From contig JAITBC010000227.1 in assembly GCA_031283785.1 (NCBI GenBank), positions 1 to 31,679 of the forward strand: a DNA stretch of 31,679 nucleotides. The letters run 5' to 3'. Made by a program: the position numbers and the translations under genes. Under the pieces are notes generated by a model. The model made no database searches. It worked only from the letters and a program-made list of their open reading frames with translations, and had not been told where the DNA came from. The DNA comes from Tannerella sp. (GTDB lineage: Bacteria > Bacteroidota > Bacteroidia > Bacteroidales > Tannerellaceae). Shown in pieces: positions 1 through 8,835 of this stretch. The stretch's first letter is position 1. Every line of letters starts with the position of its first letter.

Positions 1-1805
1 CATCTATATCCCGGATTCTCGACCAGTCTGGGATTATTGGCCGTCCGGCTTAACGTTATGGGCAAATAATAGTTTTCCTCCCTGAACAGGGGAACGTTTA
101 CGGCTCCGTCAATTTCTGCTATCACAATAAGTTTGTATTTCAATTCTCCCGCCTTGTAACTGTTGTAGTCCAATACATAACGGAGGCCGGAAAATTCACG
201 TGATAAATCGTCAACTGCAGTTCTCCATCTTCTTACGTCCCAATACCGGTGTCCTTCAAAAGCAAGTTCCACTTTTCTTTCTTGACGGATCTTTTCCCTG
301 TTTATTGAAGTCAGAAGAGATATGCCGGCGCGTTCACGTACTTTATTTATTGCCATCAGGGCATTGTCGGTATTTCCCGTTTCAAACGCCGCTTCTGCCA
401 TATTCAGATACACTTCCGCAAGGCGGAATATCAGCCAGTCCTGTGCGGATGTCGACCATGCGCTGTTTGTCCCAGCCATATTATCATGGCTTTCATCCAA
501 ATATTTTAATACTCCGAAACATGTCCCATCGACGTCCTGGTCGCCCGCAGCAAGAATACCATCGTAAGAATCTGTGGTTTGTATCGTTCCATCGGGCAAC
601 AATATACCTTTGTAATATTCTACTTTACCGCCCTTCCACGGAGTATTCTGCGTATAGAATGTGGCGAAAAAACGCGGGTCTTTGTCTTTCCACAGTTCTT
701 CGGTGGTCCATAAGCCCTGTTGAATGGCCTCTCTGTCCAGTTTTCCGGATCGTCCGTCGGCATATTCAAATTCTTCAACTAATTCCAGATAAGCGCCGTC
801 CAGATTTCCCCTGTTCCAACCCTGCGGTCTCGGGCACTGAAAGAAATCGACGCACCAGCCGTTACCTCCGGCGTCGCCATTAATATTATCATGTCTTTTG
901 GCGAAGATAACTTCAGAATTATTTTTGACTAAAAACAAATTCCTGAAGTTCGTCGCTTTGTCTTCGTCGACGTTATACAACTGATGTTTACCGCCGGTTA
1001 TTATTTTTTCGCCGGCATCATAAGCTATTTGATAATAATAATCGGCTTTTTCGGCCGGTATTCCTACTACGCCGTCCAACTGAACTTTACCGAACCGGGC
1101 AATACTGCCTGCATATAATGCCGCCCTGCATTTCAACGCCAGCGCCGCGTATCTGCTCGGTCTGCCTAAGTTGGAGTTGTCAATCGTTTCGGGAAGATCA
1201 TTCACAATATCTTCTATCTCGCTAATAACAAAATCATACAGGACTTCCTCCCTGTCTCTTGCCGGATATAATTCATCTTCAGGTTCTTCTATCGATTGAG
1301 CAACGGTAATTAACGGCACCCCGCCATATCGTTTCACCATGGCAAAATAGGAGAAAGCCCTTAAAAAACGGGCTTCGGCCGTCCGTACCTTATTGAGGTC
1401 ATCACTCAACGGACTTTTGGGAAGTTCTTCAATAAACACATTAATCCGGCGAATAGGTTCATACCCCCACCATTCGAGCAATCCACCCTGAATTTTCAGG
1501 TTCCCGAACTTATAATTATACCATCTCAGGGCGTCACCCCAATCCCTCCACTGGGACATACATTCATCGCTTACATGGTTTATCGCAAAAACGGGGAAAA
1601 ACACATCGCCATCCCAACCGTCGCCATAACTTTCATTGGCAAAATAGGCCATCTGATAATATAAATTAGACAAATACGACTCAACCAAAGCTTCGTCATT
1701 CCACACATCGTTATCGGATATAAGATCCAATGGTTTTTTATCAAGATAATCAAAGCAAGAGCTGAACATCAGACTTGAAACTAAAACTGCAACTATTTTT
1801 TTCAT
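1..1805 (-). CDS. SusD/RagB-family outer-membrane lipoprotein (C-terminal end cut by window edge)
   Basis: I translated this frame from the ATG at 1805. It stays open to the window edge, giving about 601 residues. It starts with a lipoprotein signal (MKKIVAVLVSSLMFSSC, lipobox Cys at residue 17). SusD proteins sit on the cell surface as glycan-binding lids of a SusC barrel. Family hallmarks are the TPR-like stretch RFLRAFSYFAMVKRYGGVPL and, near the end, the VRERAG and RQERKVELAFEGHRYWDVRRW segments. The last visible residues, NPRLVENPGY, resemble the usual SusD C-terminus, so only a few residues should be missing. It lies 19 bp downstream of the SusC gene on the same strand, the standard operon order. 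The family call is firm; the glycan bound cannot be read from the sequence. Confidence 0.93.
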   Translation of the reverse strand, partial: MKKIVAVLVSSLMFSSCFDYLDKKPLDLISDNDVWNDEALVESYLSNLYYQMAYFANESYGDGWDGDVFFPVFAINHVSDECMSQWRDWGDALRWYNYKFGNLKIQGGLLEWWGYEPIRRINVFIEELPKSPLSDDLNKVRTAEARFLRAFSYFAMVKRYGGVPLITVAQSIEEPEDELYPARDREEVLYDFVISEIEDIVNDLPETIDNSNLGRPSRYAALALKCRAALYAGSIARFGKVQLDGVVGIPAEKADYYYQIAYDAGEKIITGGKHQLYNVDEDKATNFRNLFLVKNNSEVIFAKRHDNINGDAGGNGWCVDFFQCPRPQGWNRGNLDGAYLELVEEFEYADGRSGKLDREAIQQGLWTTEELWKDKDPRFFATFYTQNTPWKGGKVEYYKGILLPDGTIQTTDSYDGILAAGDQDVDGTCFGVLKYLDESHDNMAGTNSAWSTSAQDWLIFRLAEVYLNMAEAAFETGNTDNALMAINKVRERAGISLLTSINREKIRQERKVELAFEGHRYWDVRRWRTAVDDLSREFSGLRYVLDYNSYKAGELKYKLIVIAEIDGAVNVPLFREENYYLPITLSRTANNPRLVENPGYR

Positions 1806-1824
1806 GCTTACGTAAATTTAAAGA

Positions 1825-4800
1825 TTAGAAAGATACATTGATTCCAATACTCAGGGTTCTCTGCTGAGGATAATAATATCCTGCATTCCCAAACGGCGCT
1901 TCAGGGTCGATATGATATTTCTTCAGCCTGTCAAAAGTCAATAAATTAGTTCCCGACAAACAAATTCTCACCTGTTCCATGTAGACTCTATTTAACAATG
2001 CTTTTGGTATATTATATCCTAACGAAGCATTTTTAAGCCGCAGATAACCGGCTTCCTTATAGCGATAATCGGATGCTTCCCCGTTCAATCCCGAGCCTCC
2101 CATCCTTGGAATCAGGGCATCCGTATTATTCTGCTCTTCCGTCCATCTTAAGTTATACACTTCTTCGGAATATACCCTGATCGACCTTAAAAGCCATACA
2201 TCGGTATAATAAGCAAAAGCGCCTTGAAATAACGCCGTCAAATCAAAATTCCTGTACTTTGCATTGACATTGAACCCCATTGTCCAATGAGGAAACCTCG
2301 CTCCTAATCCGACCTGATCCCGCCAATCCAGCCGGTCGTCGCCATTAGTATTTATATAACGTACGTCTCCGGGACGCAGCGTTGTGTTATTATTATTATC
2401 CTGCTGAAAAGTAAGCGCATCAATTTCCGCCTGACTCCCAAACAATTTATCCGACTTGTAACCGAATAAGCGGTCTGTCCAGTTCCCCGAAACTTTCCGG
2501 ATACGAATATCGTCCGGATCGGTATATTCAGGCTCCTCATAATGAAGCCACTTATCCCTCGACCATGCGACATTTCCTGAAATATCAAATATAAAATCAT
2601 TTACATTGAAAGATGTACCGATCATTAACTCGAAACCACGGTTATTCATGCTGTTAATATTTTCCTGCGGCAATGACGCTCCAAATGTCGACGGCAACGT
2701 AGATTGTTTGGTGCCGGGTATTCCGGTTCTTTTACGATAAAAAACATCTGCTTCACCATACAATTTCCTGTTCAGAAATGAGAAATCAATACCTGTACCG
2801 ATAATCTCAATTTCTTCCCATGACAGGTTAGGGTTAGGTATTACCGAAGGATAAATTGCTTTCATCGGATTGTCGCCGATCAGATATCCGGCATTGCTAC
2901 GGAGAAGATACCCGGATAAATATTGGAAGTTTACAACATTGTCATTACCTGATTGTCCGTAACTCATTCTCAGTTTGAGGTTATCCAGATAATTTGCATT
3001 TTTCATAAAAGCCTCTTCGCTTATTCTCCAGGCAGCCAAGATGCTTGGAAAATAGCCCCATTTTTTTGCAGGTGAAAATTTTGCCGAAGCATCCGCTCTC
3101 AAAGTTGCCTCCAGCATATATTTGTCTTTATAAGAATAATTAACGCGACCGACATAACTCATTCTTCCGTTTTCCGATGCACTACCGTTATTTTTCGCCG
3201 TACTGTTGTCTCCTGCATATAACTGTTCGACGGCAGGCGATAGAAAATTATCACGGCTTGCCGAGAACCAGTCTTCTTTGAAATCAATCCCTTCAAATAA
3301 CACAAACGCCGAAACATGATGCACGTCGAAAAATCCTTGTCGTAATTCAGCGAAGCCTGTGTAGTAATCGATCTGTTTCTGTCACTATTAACGCTCAGTT
3401 GCGCAGTATTCCCTAATGATCCGGCTAAAGTATACGTATCGCTTGCAATATCATACCTATAATATCTGACCGGTTTAGAAAAAGTAGATGTTTTGTTATA
3501 GTTGACGATAGCATTAACAAGCAATTTTGCCGACAAACCGCTTATTCCCGGAACCTTATAAATCAGCGTTCCCGTTCCCTTAAAATTCTGGTTATCCCAT
3601 TTGTTGTGTCCCTTCAATTTATAGTTAGACGTAACATGCGCGCCTCCGGTTCCGCCACCGTCGGCATAAGAAACTTTCGTCGCGTCAGGTAAAGTTGCAG
3701 GATAAATGGGCAATGTGTTCCAATAATCTTGCCATACATTATCGCCGCCTGCACTTTGCGGCCTGCTGGAGAATATTTTATCTTCAACAATTGCAGCCAA
3801 ATCCAGTTGAAAGCTCAGATTCTTGCTGATAGAAGCATCAATATTCGATTGCAGGTTATACCGATTATAGTACCCTCCATTATTTTTCCACATGGATTGT
3901 TGATTCAAGTAACCTATAAATCCATAGTACTTTATCGCTTCGCTACCGCCCCGTACCGAAATATTATATTGTTGCTGAGGCGCCCAGTCGCGGGTCAGTT
4001 CCTTATGCCAGTTTGTATTGGGATATTGAGGGTCGGAGCCATCGTAATACTTGCGTATTTGTTCTTCGGTAAACGGAGCCTGTTCTTTGGGCCGTCCCGA
4101 CTGAATCCATTTTTCACGTTCCAGTTCGGCATATTGGCCGGCGCTTGTGGGTTCAGGCATGCTTGTAACACCCTGCAAAGTAAGATTAGAACTAAAGGTG
4201 ATAACAGGCTTTTGTTGCATACCTCGCTTAGTTGTCACCAATATCACGCCATTTCCTGCGCGCGAACCGTATATAGAGGCGGATCCGTCTTTAAGAATTG
4301 AAACGCTCTCAATCATATTGGGATCTATGGTGTGAAACGCGGCTTCCACGCCGTCGACAATAATCAGAGGACTTGAAAAACCCCGAATGTTCAGACTGGC
4401 ACCGTCTGATCCCGGTTGTCCGCTACTCTGAATGACGGTAAGCCCCGGCAAACGTCCGGCTAAAGCATTCGTTGTATTAGCCACCGGCGCAACCGTCAGA
4501 TCCTTGGAATTTATTGACGAAACGGCGCCCGTCAAATTGATTTTTTTCTGTATACCGTAACCTACGACAACAACTTCTTCCAATTTCAAAAAATCTTCCA
4601 CCAGTGTTATTGTAAAATCACGCTGGTTTTTAACCGGAATCTCCTGCGGTATATATCCGACGTAGGATATTTGCAAAACGGCGTCTTCTCCGACATTCAG
4701 CGAGAACCGTCCGTCAATATCCGTCGTTATCCCGTTTGTCGTTCCTTTTTCTATAACATTCGCACCGATAATCGTCTCTCCATAATGATCAAGGACAATC

Positions 4801-5228
4801 CCGGTGACGGTTATTTTTTGTTGAAACGTTTCATGAATAATCATGTTATTTCCCGGACTTTTTTTATTCGGATTAATCAGAATAAGGTTATTTTCCGTAA
4901 TTTCATAGGTTACATCTTCATGTTCAAAAATGCGGTTCAGTATAGACTCTACAGTTTGAGCTTTCACTCGGACAGAGACTTTTTTGTCCAGATTTATTTT
5001 TTCACTCTGATATATGAATCTGAACTCCGACATTTTTTCTATCCGGAAAAGTATCTCTTTAATGGATTTGTTACGCACATCCAGCGACAGTGTTGTATTC
5101 TGAGAATATATTGTCGCCGAAACATTAAAGGAAAATAACATCACTATAAAAGCGGTTAATCTCATTTTATATATAATCCTTTTTAAAGCCGGAAAATTTT
5201 CCGGCGTTGAAATATAAAAAAATTTCAT
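1825..5228 (-). CDS. SusC/RagA-family TonB-dependent receptor with STN domain, interrupted by a -1 frameshift
   Basis: Two overlapping frames make one receptor. The N-terminal frame (start at 5228) holds a long signal region ending near VSATIYSQ, an STN domain (about residues 45-115), a carboxypeptidase-D-like domain with the GYIPQEI segment, the LEEVVVVGYG TonB-box region, and the plug with IRGFSSPLIIVDGVEA and GVILVTTKRG. Its reading is lost after NYDKDF. The -1 frame continues at once with FDVHHVSAFVLFEG and runs through the rest of the barrel to a terminal aromatic residue (INVSF). One extra T in the coding-strand T5 run (plus strand 3329-3333) would restore one protein of about 1134 residues. 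An STN domain is typical of receptors that signal to a FecR/ECF-sigma pair, and such a pair lies directly upstream. As written the gene is broken; a sequencing error is equally possible. Confidence 0.92.
3329..3333 (-). other. Frameshift site in the SusC gene (A5 run; A6 expected)
   Basis: On the coding strand the codons read GAT TTT TCG and leave the receptor frame. With six T residues they would read GAT TTT TTC GAC GTG, that is DFFDV, and join the two frames without loss. The remaining domain order is intact on both sides, so the defect is a single base in a homopolymer. Confidence 0.85.
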
Positions 5229-5295
5229 ACATTTGTAATTTGATTGTTAGTGAATATAGTCTTTGTTAATGCTAAAAAATTAATGATCAACATCC

Positions 5296-5323
5296 GGCGG
5301 GATTTGGTGCAACATTTCCCGCC
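5296..5323. terminator. GC-rich hairpin between fecR-like gene and susC, U-tract only on the plus strand
   Basis: A 7-bp perfect stem (ggcggga at 5296-5302 with tcccgcc at 5317-5323) encloses a 14-nt loop, and T8 follows on the plus strand. This is the form of an intrinsic terminator for plus-strand transcription, yet all flanking genes are on the minus strand. Read on the minus strand it is a hairpin in the 139-nt susC leader, preceded rather than followed by the A/T tract. It could end an antisense transcript or shape the susC leader. Confidence 0.45.
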
Positions 5324-5367
5324 TTTTTTTTGTGCTTTTTCATGACAGATTTATTCCATAGGCATCT

Positions 5368-6348
5368 TTATTTAGAGGTTATACATATATTCTTTCCTTT
5401 CACTTCATAGTTGATTTTACTTAAACGCGACAGCGCTTCCATCACATCCACAATCGTTTCCTCCTGTATGACGCCGTTATAATGGATACTTTCGCCTAAT
5501 TCCGCTTGAACGGCTATTTTCACGTTATACCACCTCTCCAAATGTTTGCAGACATCCGGCAGGGACATGTCATACATATACAGTTTGTTTTCGAGCCACC
5601 CATACGTATGCGATAAAATCCCTTCTACCCGTTCCAGTTTATTCGTCTCCTTATCAAAAGTCACCATATCCCCAGTCTTCAACATCATTTTTCCATTTTC
5701 GTATGTCAACTCCACTCTTCCTTCCACCAGGGATGTCTGTACGATCTGATCTTCCGGATATGCCTGCAAATTAAACGAAGTCCCTAAAACTTTCACTTCC
5801 GGCCCTCCTTTAATTTTGACGACAAACGGCGCATTACTTTTCGCAATGTTAAAGAAACCCTCTCCTTGAAAACTAACCTCCCGGATATTTTTCTTCTTAT
5901 CGAACGAATACGTAATATCCGACCCCGAGTTTAATTTAACGACAGACCCATCCGGCAACCCAATCTCCGAACGGTTTCCATAATCGGCACTCATATGAAG
6001 CCGTACTTCCGACCTTTTTTCAAATATTCCCGTTAAAGAAAGCGCGAGCGCCACAAGTACGGAAGCGGCAACACACGATACCATATAATACATGTTACGC
6101 AAACGTCCGTCAATACGATTTTTTTTCCTGTTTATCCCGTTAACTTTCTCCCATGCCGTTTCGGGATCAAACACAGATGTTTCGATGTAATATTTAGATT
6201 CATTCCAGATCCTTTTATACCGGCAAAAGATTTTCCTGTTGGATTCGCTTTCATCCAACCATTCTATCAACGCCCGGTCCGTCGGCTCCATTTCTTCACT
6301 CAGTAAATAATGGATGATACGACGTCCTGTATCTGTATTTTCTTCCAT
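5368..6348 (-). CDS. FecR-family anti-sigma factor
   Basis: The product is 326 residues with the FecR layout: a cytoplasmic N-terminal part (WLDESESNRKIF) that binds the sigma factor, one membrane segment at about residues 88-108, and a periplasmic FecR domain beginning with the GNRSEIGLPDGSVVKLNSGS segment, followed by GEGFFNIAK, FVVKIKGG and VLGTSFNLQAY. The C-terminal part (SLPDVCKHLERWYNVKI) matches the STN-like tail common in Bacteroidales FecR proteins. It would hold the neighbouring ECF sigma factor inactive until the STN domain of the TonB-dependent receptor signals. It lies 64 bp downstream of the sigma gene and 139 bp upstream of susC, all on the same strand. Length and domain order are normal. 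Confidence 0.95.
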   Translation of the reverse strand: MEENTDTGRRIIHYLLSEEMEPTDRALIEWLDESESNRKIFCRYKRIWNESKYYIETSVFDPETAWEKVNGINRKKNRIDGRLRNMYYMVSCVAASVLVALALSLTGIFEKRSEVRLHMSADYGNRSEIGLPDGSVVKLNSGSDITYSFDKKKNIREVSFQGEGFFNIAKSNAPFVVKIKGGPEVKVLGTSFNLQAYPEDQIVQTSLVEGRVELTYENGKMMLKTGDMVTFDKETNKLERVEGILSHTYGWLENKLYMYDMSLPDVCKHLERWYNVKIAVQAELGESIHYNGVIQEETIVDVMEALSRLSKINYEVKGKNICITSK

Positions 6349-6412
6349 TGATTTTTCCTTTACCGATATGACACTGCAAACGGAAAAAAGTCCTATCCGT
6401 ATCTCAAAAAAA

Positions 6413-6958
6413 TTATATGCCTTTTATTTCAAGGCATTTTCTTAACCGCTGCAAAGACATCCAGATCTGATTCTTAATCGTCTTTACCGATATGGATAAT
6501 TTTTCTGCAATCTCCTTTTGCTTAAAACCTTTTATACGGTGAAGTATCAAGACTTCACGACTACGTTCCGGAAGGCGTTCGATACAATCATAAAGTGCAA
6601 TCCTGAATTCATCGGTCTCCAATTGGTTTTCTTCATAATACGGTTCCGTCTTATCCCGGCCTTCAAGCATAAGCCGGTAGTTTTTGGCCGACCTGATATG
6701 ATTTAAAGCTATATTTTTTGCCGTTTTAAAAAGATAGCCGGAAACATTCTCTACAATCTCAATCCTTTTCCTACTGTTCCACAGGTTCAGAAACAGTTCC
6801 TGCACGACGTCCTCCGCATCTTCCCTATTCTCCAACAGCGTATATACATACTGACACAGACGGCTATAATAGCGCATAAACAGCTTATTATAACTTACAT
6901 AATCATCTTCTTTAACCCCGCTTATTAACTTCTCGTCCGTAGTATTTATATCATTCAT
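6413..6958 (-). CDS. ECF-type RNA polymerase sigma-70 factor
   Basis: The product is 181 residues, the usual length of Bacteroidales FecI-like ECF sigma factors. Sigma region 2 spans about residues 22-88 (YNKLFMRYYSRLC, then EDAEDVVQELFLNLW and FKTAKNIALNHIRS). Region 4 spans about residues 120-172 (ALYDCIERLPERSREVLILH, KGFKQKEIAEKLSISVKTIK, a helix-turn-helix). No region 3 is present. It should direct transcription of the adjacent susCD genes once released by the FecR protein encoded just downstream. The stop of the CE15 gene is 83 bp upstream on the same strand, so co-transcription is possible. I found no convincing consensus promoter in that gap. Confidence 0.95.
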   Translation of the reverse strand: MNDINTTDEKLISGVKEDDYVSYNKLFMRYYSRLCQYVYTLLENREDAEDVVQELFLNLWNSRKRIEIVENVSGYLFKTAKNIALNHIRSAKNYRLMLEGRDKTEPYYEENQLETDEFRIALYDCIERLPERSREVLILHRIKGFKQKEIAEKLSISVKTIKNQIWMSLQRLRKCLEIKGI

Positions 6959-7041
6959 ACATCGCTGTCGATTAAAATAAAAGGTAATATTCAGGTGGCT
7001 GTTTCTTTTTCCAGAAAGCCTCCATGTGTCTCGTCACAGCA

Positions 7042-8292
7042 TCAAAAATGTTTATCCATGAAGTCCATAAACCGTTCCCAGTCATAATCCGTGACATCAT
7101 GTTTCCCTGCGCGGATATGATAACCGATATCCGTCAGAACAGGCTGGTGCAACTCAGGCATCCGGTCGGATTCGATGGCAGACATTCCATATAACTTATA
7201 TACCGGACCGGCATGATAAGCCGATAAGAACTCACCCTTAGGATCAGCCCATAAATCCTCCGAAGCGCTTGCTATATACACTTTGCGGGGTGCTATCAAA
7301 GCGATCAGTTGGTGCTGGTCGAACGGCAGGCCGGCTTCATTATTCCGGTATCGGTTAAACGCCGGACAAAACCAGTACGGTTTGATTGACGAAACATTCG
7401 CAACACGTTCTCCAAATTCGCGTTTGGACAATGCTGCGCCTCCACTGCCCGAATCATTTGAAATAACAATACCGAAACGCGTATCCTGCACGCCGGCCCA
7501 TAATGCCGCCTTACCCTGCCTGGAATGTCCCATGATTGCTATCTTACCCGCATTGATACGCTCTTCCGTTTCCAAGTAATCCACAATCCGGCTCGATCCC
7601 CAGGCCCATGCGCCGATCGCCTGCCACTCATCCGGCGCTTTCGATTCTGCGTCATAACCGGAAAACAAAGAAACGATACTGTGCTCCTTCATCCCGTCCA
7701 CATCCGGGAAAATGTCATGATAACACATAGTCGCCACAGCATATCCCCTGTCTATAATCCTGTCGTAACACCAGCGGCTCGTCTGATTACCCCGTTCCCG
7801 GTGCGTATGGCCGACATCTCTGATAAAGTTAAACGACGGAGGATAATAAATCGTCGTATCAGTCGTCGTACTGTGATTTCCATTATAATTATAACTCACA
7901 AAAACAGGAACTTTTTTCTCCGGCTTATTGGGAATATACAATAACAGGATCGCCTCAATTTCCTTACCTTCTGCATTGGAAAAGATAAACTTAACCTGTT
8001 TACAGGTCGCCTTACCTCCCATGTCGTCAGGATTTTCCGTCAGTTTCTCATATCTGACACGAATCTTTTCACCAGGCGTTCGGCCATACATCTCCGAAGC
8101 AAACATCTCCATCAATTCCGGCCTTCCCAGTTTCTCCCATTCTTCTTTCGTTTCCACTTTTTGGCCGTTATTAAGACGTAACACGTCGGGAAGAACATAT
8201 CGAGGCGTTTTTGATTCATCATAGTTTATGTCACTCTGCGCGGAAGTATAAACCGCAACAAAGCACAAAATCAATACAACATGCTTTTTCAT
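7042..8292 (-). CDS. Secreted CE15-type glucuronoyl esterase-like alpha/beta hydrolase
   Basis: The product is 416 residues with a signal peptide ending near TSAQS. It has the alpha/beta-hydrolase fold of carbohydrate esterase family 15, enzymes that split esters between glucuronic acid on xylan and lignin alcohols. Key motifs are GHSRQGK (residues 255-261, nucleophile Ser257), NDSGSGGAA (279-287), SEDLWADP (344-351) and GKHDVTDYDW with His398 near the end. Fungal members have GCSRxGK; many bacterial ones have GHSR, as here. The acid expected as Glu in the QESGSGG position is Asp280. A second acid candidate is Asp346, in the loop used as an alternative by some bacterial CE15 enzymes. The neighbouring sigma/FecR/SusCD genes support a role in plant hemicellulose use. 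The substrate is inferred, not shown. Confidence 0.85.
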   Translation of the reverse strand: MKKHVVLILCFVAVYTSAQSDINYDESKTPRYVLPDVLRLNNGQKVETKEEWEKLGRPELMEMFASEMYGRTPGEKIRVRYEKLTENPDDMGGKATCKQVKFIFSNAEGKEIEAILLLYIPNKPEKKVPVFVSYNYNGNHSTTTDTTIYYPPSFNFIRDVGHTHRERGNQTSRWCYDRIIDRGYAVATMCYHDIFPDVDGMKEHSIVSLFSGYDAESKAPDEWQAIGAWAWGSSRIVDYLETEERINAGKIAIMGHSRQGKAALWAGVQDTRFGIVISNDSGSGGAALSKREFGERVANVSSIKPYWFCPAFNRYRNNEAGLPFDQHQLIALIAPRKVYIASASEDLWADPKGEFLSAYHAGPVYKLYGMSAIESDRMPELHQPVLTDIGYHIRAGKHDVTDYDWERFMDFMDKHF

Positions 8293-8340
8293 AGACGATT
8301 ATCAATTATATTTAAATGTTATACATAACAATTATGTTTT

Positions 8341-8350
8341 CATACGTATG
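8341..8350. promoter_or_regulatory. 10-bp perfect palindrome upstream of the CE15 gene
   Basis: catacgtatg is fully self-complementary and lies 49 bp upstream of the CE15 start. It could be an operator, but a 10-bp palindrome in AT-rich DNA is weak evidence. No consensus promoter was seen between it and the gene. Confidence 0.2.
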
Positions 8351-8380
8351 CGTAAATACCGGTTAGGGGAAAAAAAAGAC

Positions 8381-8492
8381 TGCCTCAAAAGCTATAAACC
8401 ATTTTTGCGAGGAAGATACTTTGAACTATCGGATAAGCTTTATAGATCACTTTATTCCATTCGCAATAATGACAAAACAACTTTTTGAGACA
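8381..8492. repeat. MITE-like or IS-remnant imperfect inverted repeat (112 bp)
   Basis: The left arm begins tgcctcaaaa and contains catttttgcga. The right arm, read as reverse complement, begins tgtctcaaaaa and contains cattattgcga at the same distance. The arms are about 35 bp each with several mismatches and surround a non-coding core. The terminal TGYCTCAAAA resembles inverted repeats of Bacteroidales insertion sequences. The inner TTGCGA...TCGCAA pair resembles a widespread intergenic repeat. It has no reading frame, so it is at most a non-autonomous or decayed element. Confidence 0.5.
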
Positions 8493-8523
8493 ACCTTTTA
8501 ACAGCTTTTCTGCTAAAGCAAAG

Positions 8524-8694
8524 CTACTCAAACTTCTTATTAAGGAATATATGAGTAAGAAAACCTATGATAACGATAAGTAATCCGCCTCCCAGAATCC
8601 AATTATTCCGCATATCCGTAAATGCGGGAACAGCCAATATTCCTACTCCAATAAGAAGAAGAATAACTCCTAAATTCTTCAATAATGTATCCAT
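8524..8694 (-). CDS. Small two-helix membrane protein, 56 residues
   Basis: The frame runs from the ATG at 8694 to a TAG at 8524. It begins MDTLLKNLGVILLLIGVG and ends THIFLNKKFE. Two hydrophobic stretches, about residues 8-24 and 32-50, are separated by a short polar loop (FTDMRNN), so it should be a helical hairpin in the inner membrane with positive residues at its C-terminus. The layout is typical of a real small membrane protein rather than a chance frame: no rare residues, a glycine-rich second helix and an A-rich region ahead of the start. I recognise no function. It stands alone on the minus strand, with its start facing the start of the acyltransferase gene at 8836. Confidence 0.72.
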   Translation of the reverse strand: MDTLLKNLGVILLLIGVGILAVPAFTDMRNNWILGGGLLIVIIGFLTHIFLNKKFE

Positions 8695-8805
8695 TGTATT
8701 AATTTTTTAATGTGTTCTTTTGTTTTCTGCCACAAATAAACTAATAATATACCGATTTGAAAAATTTTTTACGGAAAAAATGATCGTTAAATTCATTTTT
8801 CCTTC

Positions 8806-8813
8806 TATTTTTG
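8806..8813 (+). promoter_or_regulatory. Bacteroidota -7 box for the acyltransferase gene
   Basis: TATTTTTG matches TAnnTTTG exactly and lies 22 bp before the ATG at 8836, giving a leader of roughly 15-20 nt. No clear TTTG box is found 19 bp upstream, so the call rests on the -7 box and position. Confidence 0.45.
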
Positions 8814-8835
8814 CATATATTTTTAATAGAATATT

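Noticed and set aside
200..883. 227-codon open frame on the plus strand
   Set aside because: It is antisense to the SusD frame that is continuous from 1805 to the window edge; residue use is not protein-like.
8293..8523. tRNA, CRISPR or other RNA gene in the spacers
   Set aside because: No cloverleaf, no regularly spaced repeats and no CCA-type end were seen here or in the other gaps above 200 bp.
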